Shown here in pieces: positions 16,924 through 28,915 of a stretch of DNA of 64,000 nt. Source of the DNA: Prunella strophiata (taxonomy: Eukaryota; Chordata; Aves; Passeriformes; Prunellidae); the NCBI GenBank assembly GCA_036583965.1, contig JAZBQD010000019.1:19325085-19389084 (forward strand), written 5' to 3'. Position 1 is the first letter of the stretch, and each line of letters starts with the position of its first letter. Both the position numbers and the translations under genes were made by a program. The notes below the pieces were generated by a model, which had not been told where the DNA came from, did no database searches, and saw only the letters and a program-made list of their open reading frames with translations.

Positions 16924-19372
16924 AATTAGAAAAGGCTCCATACAACAGGTCTTCAGATTGTGAATTACATCCAGATGATTTCAGGTTCTTGGCAGGAAGG
17001 AAATTTTTTTAGGGAAAACAGTGACAGTTGAACTTTAGTTTTATGTGGCTGTTCACACATGGTAAAATAACATGGCTCACCTTTGTCTTCATTATGAAAT
17101 TGAACATGATTTACCACACTAGAGTGAGGTTTAGACAATTAGACCAATGAACTTTTGTCTCTGTGTTTAGCAAATACTGAGGTATCATTAGAACAAAGTA
17201 GATGTGGAATGTTGTTTATACAAGGAGGTTTCTCTGAATTTGAGCTGCTCCTGGAGGAAAACAGGCTGTACCAACAGCTTCTTCAAAACAGTGAATTTAA
17301 CTGTTATTTCAGAAACCCTAACAACACAGAAGCATGGTAAAGACAGAAAATAAAAAATAAAAAGCTTGGTTTCTAATACTGTATGTATATTAGAACAGGT
17401 ATTTGCTTATGTACTTTACTGTGTGAGGCAAACTTATCAGATAACTTCTAAATAACATTTTATGAATCCACAGGTCAATCTAGAGAAAATAAATAAATAA
17501 ATAAAAATAGCTAACTAACAGTATAAAACCATCATTCTAAGCAATAATCTGAGCATAAAGCCAATTAAGATTCTACATTCTTAGCACTAGAATTTTTCAG
17601 TAGCCTAAATCACAGAACTATTTGTTGGTTCCTACAGAGGTAAGAAAGAGGTGACAACATACAATCTGAAGGATTTCTAAGTGTAGCAGCATAGACTTAT
17701 GTATGTGCACTGTTCCCCTTCATATCAGAGCTGATTTAAGGAATCAGTTGCTAGGTAGTGTATATCAGCAATCCATAACAGAAAACCAAGTCATGAACTT
17801 GAACATGCCAACACCACAGCCTAGGAAGTTAGTAATGACTAATTACAGTTTAGTTGTGACATTGCTATGACTTTAACATGGAATTTTCCATAAGAAAACT
17901 TTGTTCACTTAAAGACCACCATAACATCATAAAAAGCTAACAATGTTAGCAATGTTTCTACACAAAAATCCATGTTTTTGCCAGAGAAAGGAAAATCTAT
18001 TTACTATTTTTATTAGAAAGTCAGATGGTATCATAACCATGTTTTCCATGCATTCACAGGAAGACAGATTCAATTATCTCTTTCCAATTAAATAAACTGT
18101 CTTTTAAAAATATGGATGTCCTCATTTTAGCAAATGCCATAATAACAGGGCTATCCATTCTACATGGATCAGTATATGCAAGCTTTTACTGAGTTTCTTT
18201 TTTTCATCCATATTGATATAGTTGTATTCCAGTAATAGTGCAAAAATAATCTCTAACTAAAGGAATTTTTGTATCTTTCTGCTGTTGTATCACTTTTTCC
18301 ATATCAACCTCATTAAAGAGAATCAGTATCTGAGTTCAGACTGTGTTGGAAGCAGAACATTTAATGGCTTGGAATAAGGGAAAAAAGTATTATTTACATT
18401 TGCACTAGTGAACCCAGTGGTGCTAAGCTCTATGATGAGCTAGGGGAAATAATAATGAAATATAATACTGTTTTTTCTAGGCCTCTGTTAAATGATTATC
18501 TTCTTGCATCACATAAAGTATATTTTCCTGAGGTGAAGTCAATGAACTCAGTGGAGCAGGAGGAGGTCCATTTCTCATTGTCATTCCATCCTTCCTACTT
18601 CTTAAAGGAAAATCCTATCCTCCTTCAAATAAAGTATAATGCAACATAATCCCATAGAAATGAATATATGTATCTATACATTCTAATCCAATAAAAAATT
18701 GGTTTAATTCTATACATTTTTACATTCTCCTCTATTTTGTAACACTATAACGGGGCATTATTTCGGTTTCTGTGTTTGCTTAAATGATGTAAAATTATCT
18801 CCAGAGATTCTACAAAGGAGAGGTATTGGTAAGGAGCAGGTGTGGGGAACAGGACAACAGGCAGTCCTGCAAAACTTGGAAACATTCCAGTTGATACTAG
18901 GTCTCTGTTAACAATCCAGGGTTTAATGAACATTAGACAGTGAGCTACGTATGTTCCATTCCTCTTCTGATAGTAACACTAAGGACTGTTGAGCAGATTT
19001 GGATTTTTTCCCCCTAAGGAAGCTTCTATGGAAGAATAAAGAGGAAAACATACTTTTTAAGATCTAAAAGACCTTTAAAAGTTTTTAAAATCAGCCTTTG
19101 AGATACAGAGAAAAATATAAAGAATAAGAAACTCAAGAAAAACATTTCCTAGATCATTAAAAAAATGAACATAGTCACCACGTTGATAGTGTTATGAGAA
19201 AGAGCATCTAGATCATAAAGAAGACAGATGGGCTTGAAACATGGAATAAGAAACAGATGGAGATAAAGATTTGCACATGGAAGTGAAAGAAACTTTTCTT
19301 TTTTTAATGTTTAAGCAGAACAAGGGTCTCTATTAACAAGTTTTTATGAGGTGAGAGGACTGGTAGATTTTG

Positions 19373-19396
19373 AAAAAAAAAAAAAAAAAAAAAAAA
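19373..19396. repeat. Poly(A) run, 24 bases
   Basis: A pure A24 run is flanked by single-copy sequence. There is no evident target-site duplication and no retroposed body. Confidence 0.95.
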
Positions 19397-22300
19397 GACA
19401 GTGAAGAAGAGAATGTCCAGCTTTGAACTGATTCTGTCTTTTAGTGACATCAACCCCAGTGTCTTAAAGTTAATGTTTTTCTGGTGTTTGTTTCCTGTTA
19501 CGAGTGACCTTAGAGGATGGAGACTGATAGTCTTAGAGAGGGAATTATTTCATTCAGACTGAAGAAAATGTGGACAGTGTGAGTATCCACTGACTTTTTC
19601 TGGTTTTTTACTGTCACTGACAGGAAATGAAGTCCTAAAACAATAGGTGGAGATTTCCATTTCCATGGTCCATACACTGTCTTGAGAAATTGTCAGATAG
19701 CTCCCATTACACAGGTAAATTTAAGATCTAAGCACCTCTTTATATTTGCATTCTAAATATTGGCACTGAGCTATCTGATATCAAAACTACTAACACAGCA
19801 ACCATTGGCAGGGCTGGAGACTCAAATACACTTTATAAATCCACTACAGCATTTGTACTCATCTGGTGAGGACGGCTGAAGTGCCATTTAATCCAATCTT
19901 CAGCTGCAGGTTATTTTTTTTTTTTAATGAAACACAAGGATATATATTAGAAAAGACAAGAGACAATTAGTATAAATAGTATATTTTTCAATAAGGATTA
20001 ACAATCCCACTGTTACAAAGTAAACAATAGAAAGAAATCAGTGGACATAGCCTTGAAGTATCTGGGATGAGTTATAACTCATGTTTCAAATTAGCAATAG
20101 AGAACACAATATTCAATTGCTCATAAAAGAATTATGTTACTGATGCTTTGACATAATTAGCAAAACTGAAATTTTAGCTGGATCACTGTGACTGTGACAC
20201 TTTTTCTTGCAAAAAATGTCAGCTATGATTAGCACAATGCACTGAATATGGGAGAATTTCTTGAATTAGATATACTCTTCAAAAAGTCTGGAAATACTTC
20301 AGAAATCTTGAGCAAGCTGTTAGGAACTAATGAAGTTAACAAGAGAGGTCAGCCCAAGAGATAAAAGACAAGTACAAACATTCAAGAGAAGAAACATTGG
20401 AGTGTCTCACTGTGAAAAAAGACCAAATATGCAGAACAAAGACAGGCAACAGTACATATGCAAGCATTGATCCCACCATTGCTGAAATGAGGATGATCTG
20501 AATGCCAAAGGCTCACCAGAGCCAGAAGAGTCAGAGTTCAGGCCACAAACACAACTTTCAGATGATTTCATCTTACAACTGGGAGCTCAGTTTTTCTTAT
20601 TTTTCTTTGCATACTTCAGGGAAAAAATGCAACTGAGAGATTTTGCATTTCAGCTTTTGTAACATGTTTGTCTCACTCTCCACTGGTGTGACACTGACAC
20701 ATCAAACAAAAGGGACAAGAGGAACTCTGCCATCTCACTTAATTGGGGGTGTGAATTTAAAGGAATTAAGTGAAGTTAGAATTTGATATTCTAATATGTA
20801 TCTAATAGTTCCAACCTTCCCAAAAACTCCAATGAAAAAGTTCACATGTAAATTTTTTCCAGTAAGTTCTTAGCAGTCATGTGCTATCAGCCAGATGAGC
20901 TCCACATCAACATAACATTTCCAGAGGAGGAGGAGTGGCTGATCACACCTTGTAATGGAAATCAACAGAAACTCCCTCATCTGGGAATAAGAAGTGATTA
21001 GTTATCCAAATACTTACAGGCATAGAGAAGATTTCCTCTGGAAATCTTTTCCAAAGAGGAACTCAGAGAAAGAACACATTATGGAAATGTACCAGCTTTC
21101 TTTCTATTGGCCATATATGCAGCTAAATTAGGTGTGCCAACTATCTGACCATCTGTTAATTCTAAATACTCAGAGTATGAAACTGCAATAATGTAACTCT
21201 AGTTAATTTCATATGCTGGATGAAGTACATGTCCTGTTGTTGTGGAGATAATTTAGATAGAGAAGATTATGGAATCCTTCCCCTAAAATGCAGAGTTTAT
21301 AAACACGCAGAGCCCCTCTAGTATTCCTCATACTAAATTTAGGTACTAACAGATTTTCTTATACAAAAGAATGAACAGAGGACAATATTCTACAAAAATT
21401 AGTACAGGAATCCTATGTTTTACACTTCTGAAGTATTCAGATTTTTGTTTACTTCCAAGCAGACTTCTGAAAATCTCAATTGCTTTGGAATTCAGTAATA
21501 AATTTTCTTCCAATTTTACAAATGACTTTCTAAAAAGAAGAAATGATGGTTTATTCTTATGGTAACAAGAATAAATTGAATACCTTACCTAAAAAATCTA
21601 TTAATCCACTATTAACAGACACTTCTGAAGAGGTCAACATACCTATTTTTAGGTCACTAAAAGGGAATTTCCTAGTCTATTTTGTTCCATTCATCAGAAT
21701 GGAGTGTTATAAAAGTTTTTGCTTGATTAAAATTACAGCATTTAACTTTAACATCCAAAGACTGCAAATTCTATTTCAAAAATTAAGAAAGTCTATGCCT
21801 TTTTTTCAAGTTTAAATTTTCCAAGTTAAAAGATTCAGTCTATGACAAATATATTCTAGGATATTAATATAATTGCAATTTTACCACCTAATTTCAGTAA
21901 ATTCAGCAATTTGCATTAATAGGAGAAAGGGCAGAATTATGATAATTAACACAGCTTGGCCCACAAGAAGTGTAGGACAGAATATCTTTCACGAGAAAGA
22001 GTTGATCATCTTGAATAGTTTCCAGATCCAAATTTGGAACTCTACAAACAGCACACAATCTAACTAATCTAAAAACAATGCATCAAGCAGTCCAGCATCT
22101 GGTGCCTTTTCAGATACCTCTAGGTACAAGAGCTGTCATTTTAGAATGTGCAGGATGCCAATGACACCTCCAAAACTACATCTGGGGCACACCATGCCTA
22201 GCATAACAGACATAGATTCAAATGTTTAAGCAACAGAATCCCTTTTTGACATCACAAAATTTCACTAGCCCTCGACTGGAATTTATGTTAATTCAAATTG

Positions 22301-22589
22301 CTTAAAACATATGGAGATACCCACTATATTCATTTTAGCTTCCACAGTGTACAATTTTCCAAGTCACTGTAGTTAAAAATGTAACCTTATCATTTGTATG
22401 TTGAACTTTACGTACATTTAATACTGACTTACATGACTGGACTAAGAATAGCTATGGAAAAGTATTTTTAAACGTAATATTTCTATTATAAATTATGATA
22501 GAGAAGTGGCAAAAACCATAACAGACATTTGTTCAAAGATCAACACAATTCTTATCTAAATTACTTGAGTCCACCTTGTCAAACTGCAG

Positions 22590-22800
22590 ATGCAATTCTC
22601 TGTGATCCAATTATGCAGACAAAAGCATTTATGGGAATAAATTCCATTTTTGTATTAGTCTTGTAATAATCTGACATGCAAAAGTCTCACCTTATCATTT
22701 TTATTTATGAGTATTGTTTTATTTTCCAGCTCTGGGAGGCGATGAATAAAGTGATTGCTGCACGTTACAAAAAATATTAACTTGGTAACACACAGTAATT
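22590..22800. promoter_or_regulatory. Candidate conserved noncoding element (speculative)
   Basis: A complex, repeat-free segment holds CCAATTATGCA, ATTAGTCTTGTAATAATC, a GATA-like CTTATCA, and GATGAATAAAGTGATTG. It lies just 5' of an A24 run. The non-repetitive mix of homeodomain, GATA and POU-like words resembles developmental enhancers, but only cross-species alignment could show this. Confidence 0.13.
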
Positions 22801-22916
22801 CAATTCCTTTCAACTATTTTTACACACAGAAAATTAATATAATTTTAATATCACCTGCATATAAAATGTCTCATAAGATATAATTCCCCGTCTATACTGC
22901 TAATTAGTAGCTGAAT

Positions 22917-22940
22917 AAAAAAAAAAAAAAAAAAAAAAAA
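22917..22940. repeat. Poly(A) run, 24 bases
   Basis: A pure A24 run follows CTGAAT. No retroposon body or duplication is evident. Confidence 0.95.
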
Positions 22941-24119
22941 GGTGATACCAGAAAACATGGTTCTCTAACATTTTGCGATATTGGTTCTCTGGGAATAAGA
23001 AGAAGAATAATGGGACAATTGCCAGTGAATTTAATTGCCTGAAGTACAGCTTAAAAAATATCACAGAAAAGGTATGTGACTGTCAGAAGGTCTTCTAGGC
23101 CTGAAGTCAATCCTTTCAAGATGTTTGCACTTAGTAGATTGTTACATACTGCAATTTTATAGCATTAGGTCAAGCTCAAAATAGACACAGTCAAAATGTT
23201 TGAGAGTCAAATGGATTTCAACATTTGGAGGCATCAATCACAGCATTTCCTCACAATTATTTCGTACAAGTTAAGAGGCTGAGAATCCCTCAGAAAGCTC
23301 TATAACCAGAACAAACAAAAGAATTGTCTTCGTGCTTGTACAAAGAAAATGCCTGTCAAATAAGCCACTGACAGATCCAACAGTAGATGATGCTACATTT
23401 TCGTCATTTACTGTTACTATATTTATTCTGATTTCAACAGTTAGTGAGGACTCTGCATATAACAGAGAACATTATTAAAGCTTGAGTATTTTCTTCAGAC
23501 ACAATCTGAATATAGAATAAAGAGCAAATATAATGGAAGGAACCATCTGTTACTCTGAAACTTACTCAGAAGATTTTATTGTGTGAAAAGGGACACAAAA
23601 ACTGGTTTAGGGTGAAGCTATGTTGTAGGGTTTTTTCCTTTCCAAAGAATTTATTATTCTGCCAGATACAGACTTAGTCTTTAAGGAATTGCTTCATAAA
23701 CTTAATTAAACACATTAATCCTTTAAAAGACAAATTAATGTTCAAAGTGATTGGTACAGCCAAGAGAGTTGAGCTATAAATTCTGCTAAGCAGGTGTATT
23801 CCATCTTTCCTTTCCTTCTTAGTTTTTTTTTCTCCCTTTTTAATTATCTTGCTTTGATTAGTGTTTTCTATGTCATTCAAAGCACATAAAATTTATATAA
23901 ATTGGGAAAACTAGCTTTGATTATTGCCTGTGGAATTTAAAATAATCTATTTTTAGGACAACTGTAATTATGATACATATTTGAAATATTAGTTGCTTCA
24001 TTTAGTTATTTCATCTTTTTTATAATGAAATAGGATAGACGGTGGAAAGGCCAGGATATTTTCATCTTAAGAAGATGTATTTGAGAAGTTTCAGCTGGGA
24101 TTCAGTTTTTTCCTAACTT

Positions 24120-24315
24120 CAAAAAGTGAGAGAAATAAAAGGAGAGAAAAAAACAGGAGAGAGAAGGAGAGAGAAGGAGAGAGGAGAGAGAAAGAGAGTA
24201 AGAGGTGAAGAAGGAGGGGAGGAAGGAATGGAATGAAAAGAAACGAAAGTTAAAGTAAGCAAAAGAAAAGAAAAAAGGAAAGCAAAAAAGAAAGCAAGAA
24301 ATAAAAGAAATTTGT
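24120..24315. repeat. Polypurine (GA/GAAA)n tract
   Basis: About 195 bases are almost purely A and G on the plus strand. GAGA/GGAGA-type repeats in the first half grade into GAAA/GAAAG repeats in the second, with only scattered pyrimidines. The mirror-like purine content could support intramolecular triplex (H-DNA) and replication slippage. The minus-strand Ser/Phe/Leu-rich frame across it is a composition artefact. Confidence 0.9.
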
Positions 24316-26239
24316 GCACAAAATTACATGATAAATCTGGGACAAACATGCAGAACATATTGAAAAAGCAGTGATGCACAATTCTATGGCATTACAGGAA
24401 ATTAGAATTTCCAGTAAAACTGAATGGCTTGATGAATGTGTATCTTGTTAGGTTCTAAGCAACCTTTACGGTGATGCCTACCTTAACCAAATTGTTTTAA
24501 TTTTTCAAAACTACCAAATTCAGGCAGCTAAACACTAAAAATATATTCAAATCCACAAACTGAAATGATTTTGAAATATTGTCTTCCACCTTTGGGCAGA
24601 TAAATTAAAAGTTGCTGTTGCCTGAAACCATGTGCTTCATTATCTGCTTAGCCTGATGAGCCATCTGGGATTACTGAACTTCCACTATTCTCTGTGACAT
24701 TTAGCTTTTCATCTTTCTCTTTTCTGTATGGATTGAAACCTAAATTTCCAGCTAGTAAGGAGAAGATAATGAAAGTTTCTTGATCAGCTACAGTATTTCA
24801 GTATTTCTAGCAGCAGGTTGTCTGATGTGTTGCTGCAATAATCAAAATTGGCACAACTGTGAAGAAACTATGCTGTTTTTGTTGGGAACAGATCGTTATC
24901 TGTTATTGAAGATCACATAGCAAAAGGAAATTATACTGCAAGTTTTTGGGTTTTTTTAATAATGAGGTAAAATTTCAAAAATTCATTATTTTATATTTTA
25001 GAAAATTTTCAAGATATGAAGACTTAAATAAGCGTTCTTTTCATTTTAAGCTCATTTCCAACCTCAAACACTAAAAAATCCCCCAAAAACCCTAAAGCTG
25101 ACCATGGAAATTGTGATATTACACAGTAGTAAAGAGATAAAAATGGTTACATTTTTAATCATTGACTAGACCCTTCAGGAGATCCTGAAACCATGGAGAA
25201 TATAAACTAACATTTTGTGTATACTTGGAACAAGCCCCACTTCTCATTTAGCAAATAGTGGTCAAAAGAACACTTGAATATGACATCAGTCAGTTTTTAT
25301 ATCCTGGACTAATGGTCAGTGTCTTTTGTGACCATTCCCTTTTTTCTTTGGAGTAGTCTAAAGGAAACTCTGCAGGAAATCTACTACTCATTTTGAAGGG
25401 ACCACAGTAGATAAGATTCTTACAACCAAAGTAAGAACAAGAGCAAATATAGTTCTGTAACTGTCCAGGGAATCTCCTCCACAAAAAAAAAAACCCAAAC
25501 TGTGGGTGTGAAATGTTGTTGTCCTATAAACAATATTTTATGCCTGTTTATTACTATTTGCATGCAGAAAAACTCATATAAGCTCATGAACAAGTTCATA
25601 CTTCTGCAGCTTTTTGATGAAGAGAGACTAATAAGAAAAATATTTTAAAAAGCCACAAAAACCTGTATTTGATAATGTTATACTGGTTATTAGATACTTT
25701 CATTTTCTGAATGAATGTAGAGATTTAAAGGAAGTTCGCATTTATTCCTCAGCCTCCATCAATAAAAGTAGTAGTATGAATGCTTCAACTTCTTAATAAT
25801 TGCCAGGCTAAATTAACAGGGTGATAGTGTTCTGATGTATGATTTGGAGGCCCCTTCTCTGTGCTGGCCTTCAGGAAGATTGAGCTGTCTCCCGTATTCC
25901 CTGAAAGTGAGTCAATGGCTGTTTATTCATTCCCTTGATTAGAAGGCTGCCCTGAAGCCAAACACAAGAGGCTGCTATAATAAATGCAAGACTCATATGC
26001 TTTGTTTTGCTTTCTGGATTTAGTGCTAAACATTAAAAGGAATTGGAGATTGATTTTTGTACATGGACAAGTGCCAGATAAAACATCAAGCAAGTGAATG
26101 GCCTTCTTCACAGAAACAAGCCCTGTTAGTACAAGATGCCAGAGACATGATTGAGGTTTAACTGCTGCTATTGAGCTACTTAGAGGGGGGGTTTAAATGT
26201 CTCATCAAGTGTTGACACCTGCTCACCTGAGTAGCCATT
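24316..26239. other. AT-rich noncoding sequence
   Basis: No gene, RNA gene or recognisable transposon. There is a short A11-type run near 25483. Open frames are at most 65 codons. Confidence 0.65.
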
Positions 26240-26880
26240 TTGGTCCAAAATAGTGAGTGGTTAAGTTACCCTTCTGCACTAATAATCATGTTATCTTTTT
26301 CAGACACTGAGAGATTACTTGAACATCCCAGTCGTATTTGGCTCTTGTGCCATAAAGTGTCAAGGAAACTTCCCAGCCTGACCATTCACACTCTGGCTGT
26401 CACACTACCAGCACCAGAGACTTTGAGTGCTGGGACCAAAGCCCCTTCACCTCATGGGCAGCTCCAGTGGTCTGGCAGGTCCCTGCTTGACTCCCTGCAC
26501 ATCCACTCCCACACTGAGCAGGCTTCCTTACTGCTCCATTTGTGGCACAGTAACTCAAAACCAGCCCAAGCTGGTACCCCAGAGCTGGCACCTCTGTGGA
26601 GGAGCCCAGACAAAGGGCCCTTGCACTTTTATCCCCTCACAGTCTAAGCCTGCACAAATCTTGATCACTCCTCCTCCCAAGCCTTCTACTCTTGCTGTGT
26701 CTCCCAGTGTCCATTCACTGGGCTGGCCATTTGTTATGCAAACCTTGGCAATTCAGATCCTCTTGTCTCAGGCTCACCCAGAGCTCAATCTGCATCAGTT
26801 TGCAAGCCTGAGCTACCTGCAGCAGATTATTCAACAAAAGAACACAGATGCATATAAAGGAGGTGCAAGAATGTAAGAAA
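26240..26880. other. GC-richer island of unknown origin
   Basis: This roughly 640-base segment is clearly richer in G and C, especially C-rich on the plus strand from about 26380 to 26820, than the surrounding AT-rich DNA. Two overlapping plus-strand frames (26240-26647, 135 codons; 26427-26876, 149 codons) are Ser/Pro/Leu/His-rich with no domain, as expected where stop codons are rare. A TATAAA lies near 26854 and an AATAAA near 26880. The composition break suggests a foreign insertion such as an old solo LTR, or a decayed gene or regulatory island. I could not match it to a known avian LTR, and I saw no clear TG...CA ends or target-site duplication. Confidence 0.4.
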
Positions 26881-28727
26881 TAAATAGTTAATACATTAAG
26901 GTTTTGATATTACTGTCTTCCTGTCCCTTCCTTGTCTCCTCACTTGGTACTGTAGAGGAACATCACAAACTGATTTTTCAGAGCTTACCTCGTCTCTACT
27001 CTTGATGTGGGATGTTTTCTTTCTCTGACAGAGCAAGCAAGTGGTTTCAGCAGCAGCTGACAAATTGGCCAATAATGTGGGTAATAAATGCAGTCAGCAG
27101 TCATTTCTCTACACTGCAATTTACATGTCAAGTTTGAAGAGACTTTTCTCCCATGTTCTAGGACTTAGAAACACATCAAGTAACTTTTGCTAATGGAGTC
27201 TCTGCTAAAATGAATCCAAAATTGATCAATCAATCAATTGGTAAGCAAAACTATTGCCTTCTCAATGTGAGCCTAAGGAGGATGCATACCATTCAAAAAG
27301 TATAAGGAATTGTAGGGGAAAAGAAATTTTAAGGAAGAAAAGGAACTATTCTCTATAATAAAAGACTGGACATTCACCAGAGATTCCCTAGCATAGTATA
27401 TTTGGGAAACCTCATTCTGCTGAAGTAACTAAAATACCTGGGGGCTTGGCTTATTGGACAGGGTATTTTTGAGAATTACAGGACTCCAACTTTTCCTGAA
27501 AAAATAAGGAGAGATGCCAACCAGTTAAAAGAAGATTTTTTTTTTTTAAGTGAGAAAAAACAGCCAATGAGAAGTGGTTTATGGAATGTCAGGACTTTGA
27601 GGAAGAGAAAAACAGGAATGACTTGCACTGATCTTTCAAAACCAGGCATGTGTCATTTGCAAATTAGCAGCATGCAGTTACAAACCAGGACTGTGTTCCC
27701 TGCAGAGCTACATACATGCAGAGATCCTAACTGGGCCTTGGAGTTTACCTGGTCAGTAGTGAAATTCTTGGTATAACACATTTAGATGGAATCTCTTTGA
27801 TCACTCCTCTAGCAAGAGGAATCTCTTCTGAAGTCAGATTTCCCTAGCTGTATTTATTCCTTTACTTATTGATACAGCACTTCTTTAGAGCTGTTGACCA
27901 CTTTCTTTGAGCACTCCTCATACAACAGACTCTTTCTCATATTTTTCAAATCAAATGGCCTTTTTATTTTTCTTTTAATGTATAAATGAACTAATAGATT
28001 GACAATTTTCATGGATGGAAAGTCTTGCTCTCTTACTTTTTTATTCCTTCTTGGGCTGCAAGCACATCATTTTTTACAAAGCAATGGATCTAAAAGGAAC
28101 TAATCACATCCATTATATCAGATGTATAAAGAAATCCAAGAAATTAGAACCTCAAATTAATATTTTACAGAAATTAATTTAACAGAAGATTTTGAGGAAT
28201 ATATTTCCACATCTGACTATTAAAGTTCTTCTCCTTTCACAATTACAGAATTAAAGATTTCTATTAGCTTGGAAATCAACAAATTACATTTTTACACAGT
28301 TAAAGCTATTAGATTTTTTTATTCAAGTTAATTATCATCTTTGCTTAGATAGAAATACCTGTAACTTTTGATCATGCTTTCTTTAACTTGCTACAATATT
28401 TCCAGCTTAATGTTACTAACGTTACTGCTAGTTAAAAAGTTCTGGTATCAATTAGGAGCCAAAATCTTGCCTAACAAGTTTTTGGTCAGTCATTCAATCA
28501 TAGCACAGCAAGGGCAGAATGAGCAAGTATTAGTTGTAAAATTTTGGTATTGTGCCCAAGGTATTGTGGACATCTTCTTTACAAACAGACTGGAAATACT
28601 GTATTGCAAGGATATGTCACTGAATGCTGGATGTATTCTTACCAGTTTCTAGAAAGCACTACCTTCAAGGAAAACATATATTCTTTGAAACATCTGTCTT
28701 GTCTATCAGTTTGTTTTAACTTTTCAG
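26881..28727. other. AT-rich noncoding sequence
   Basis: No gene is supported. There is a small ATCA array at about 27224-27239 and a T12 run at 27536-27547. The open frames at 27567-27776 and 28368-28652 lack recognisable domains. The sequence just before 28728 is pyrimidine-rich and serves as the possible acceptor region of the next feature. Confidence 0.6.
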
Positions 28728-28915
28728 AGGAAAGCTACTTGAGGGAACCTGGAACACATGTCAAAGACAGATGAAAGAGCTGATGCTTGGACCCCACACC
28801 TGCCAGTTGTGGGTGTGCACATGGTACAAAGAAAGGAAGGATTATGCAAGGAAATAATATGGGTAGCAAGCACAGGGAAACAGAGAAGAGTATGGTTTTC
28901 AGAGAGTTTTAGAAG
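28728..28915 (+). other. Candidate noncoding exon
   Basis: The segment is preceded by TTTGTTTTAACTTTTCAG, a good pyrimidine tract and 3' splice site, and is followed by AAG|GTAAGG, a good 5' splice site. The 188 bases between are more GC-rich and purine-rich than the flanks. One frame is open for about 41 codons before a TAA, and the others close early, so an internal coding exon is excluded. A lncRNA or UTR exon is possible. Chance pairing of such signals is common in 64 kb of DNA, so this remains tentative. Confidence 0.2.

Larger units (their letters stand above)
14146..24119. other. AT-rich noncoding sequence
   Basis: Nearly 10 kb without a recognisable gene. It contains a short (TG)n at 14399-14413, a T21 run at 16903-16923, an AAAT array at about 17490-17508, an A24 run at 19373-19396 and an A24 run at 22917-22940. 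The open frames are all at most 90 codons, on both strands, and have no domain signature. The stretch 22590-22800 is noted separately as a possible conserved element. Confidence 0.65.

Noticed and set aside
26240..26876. Overlapping 135- and 149-codon frames as a coding gene
   Set aside because: Both are open because the DNA is GC-richer. They lack domains, overlap in different frames, and have no supporting splice structure.
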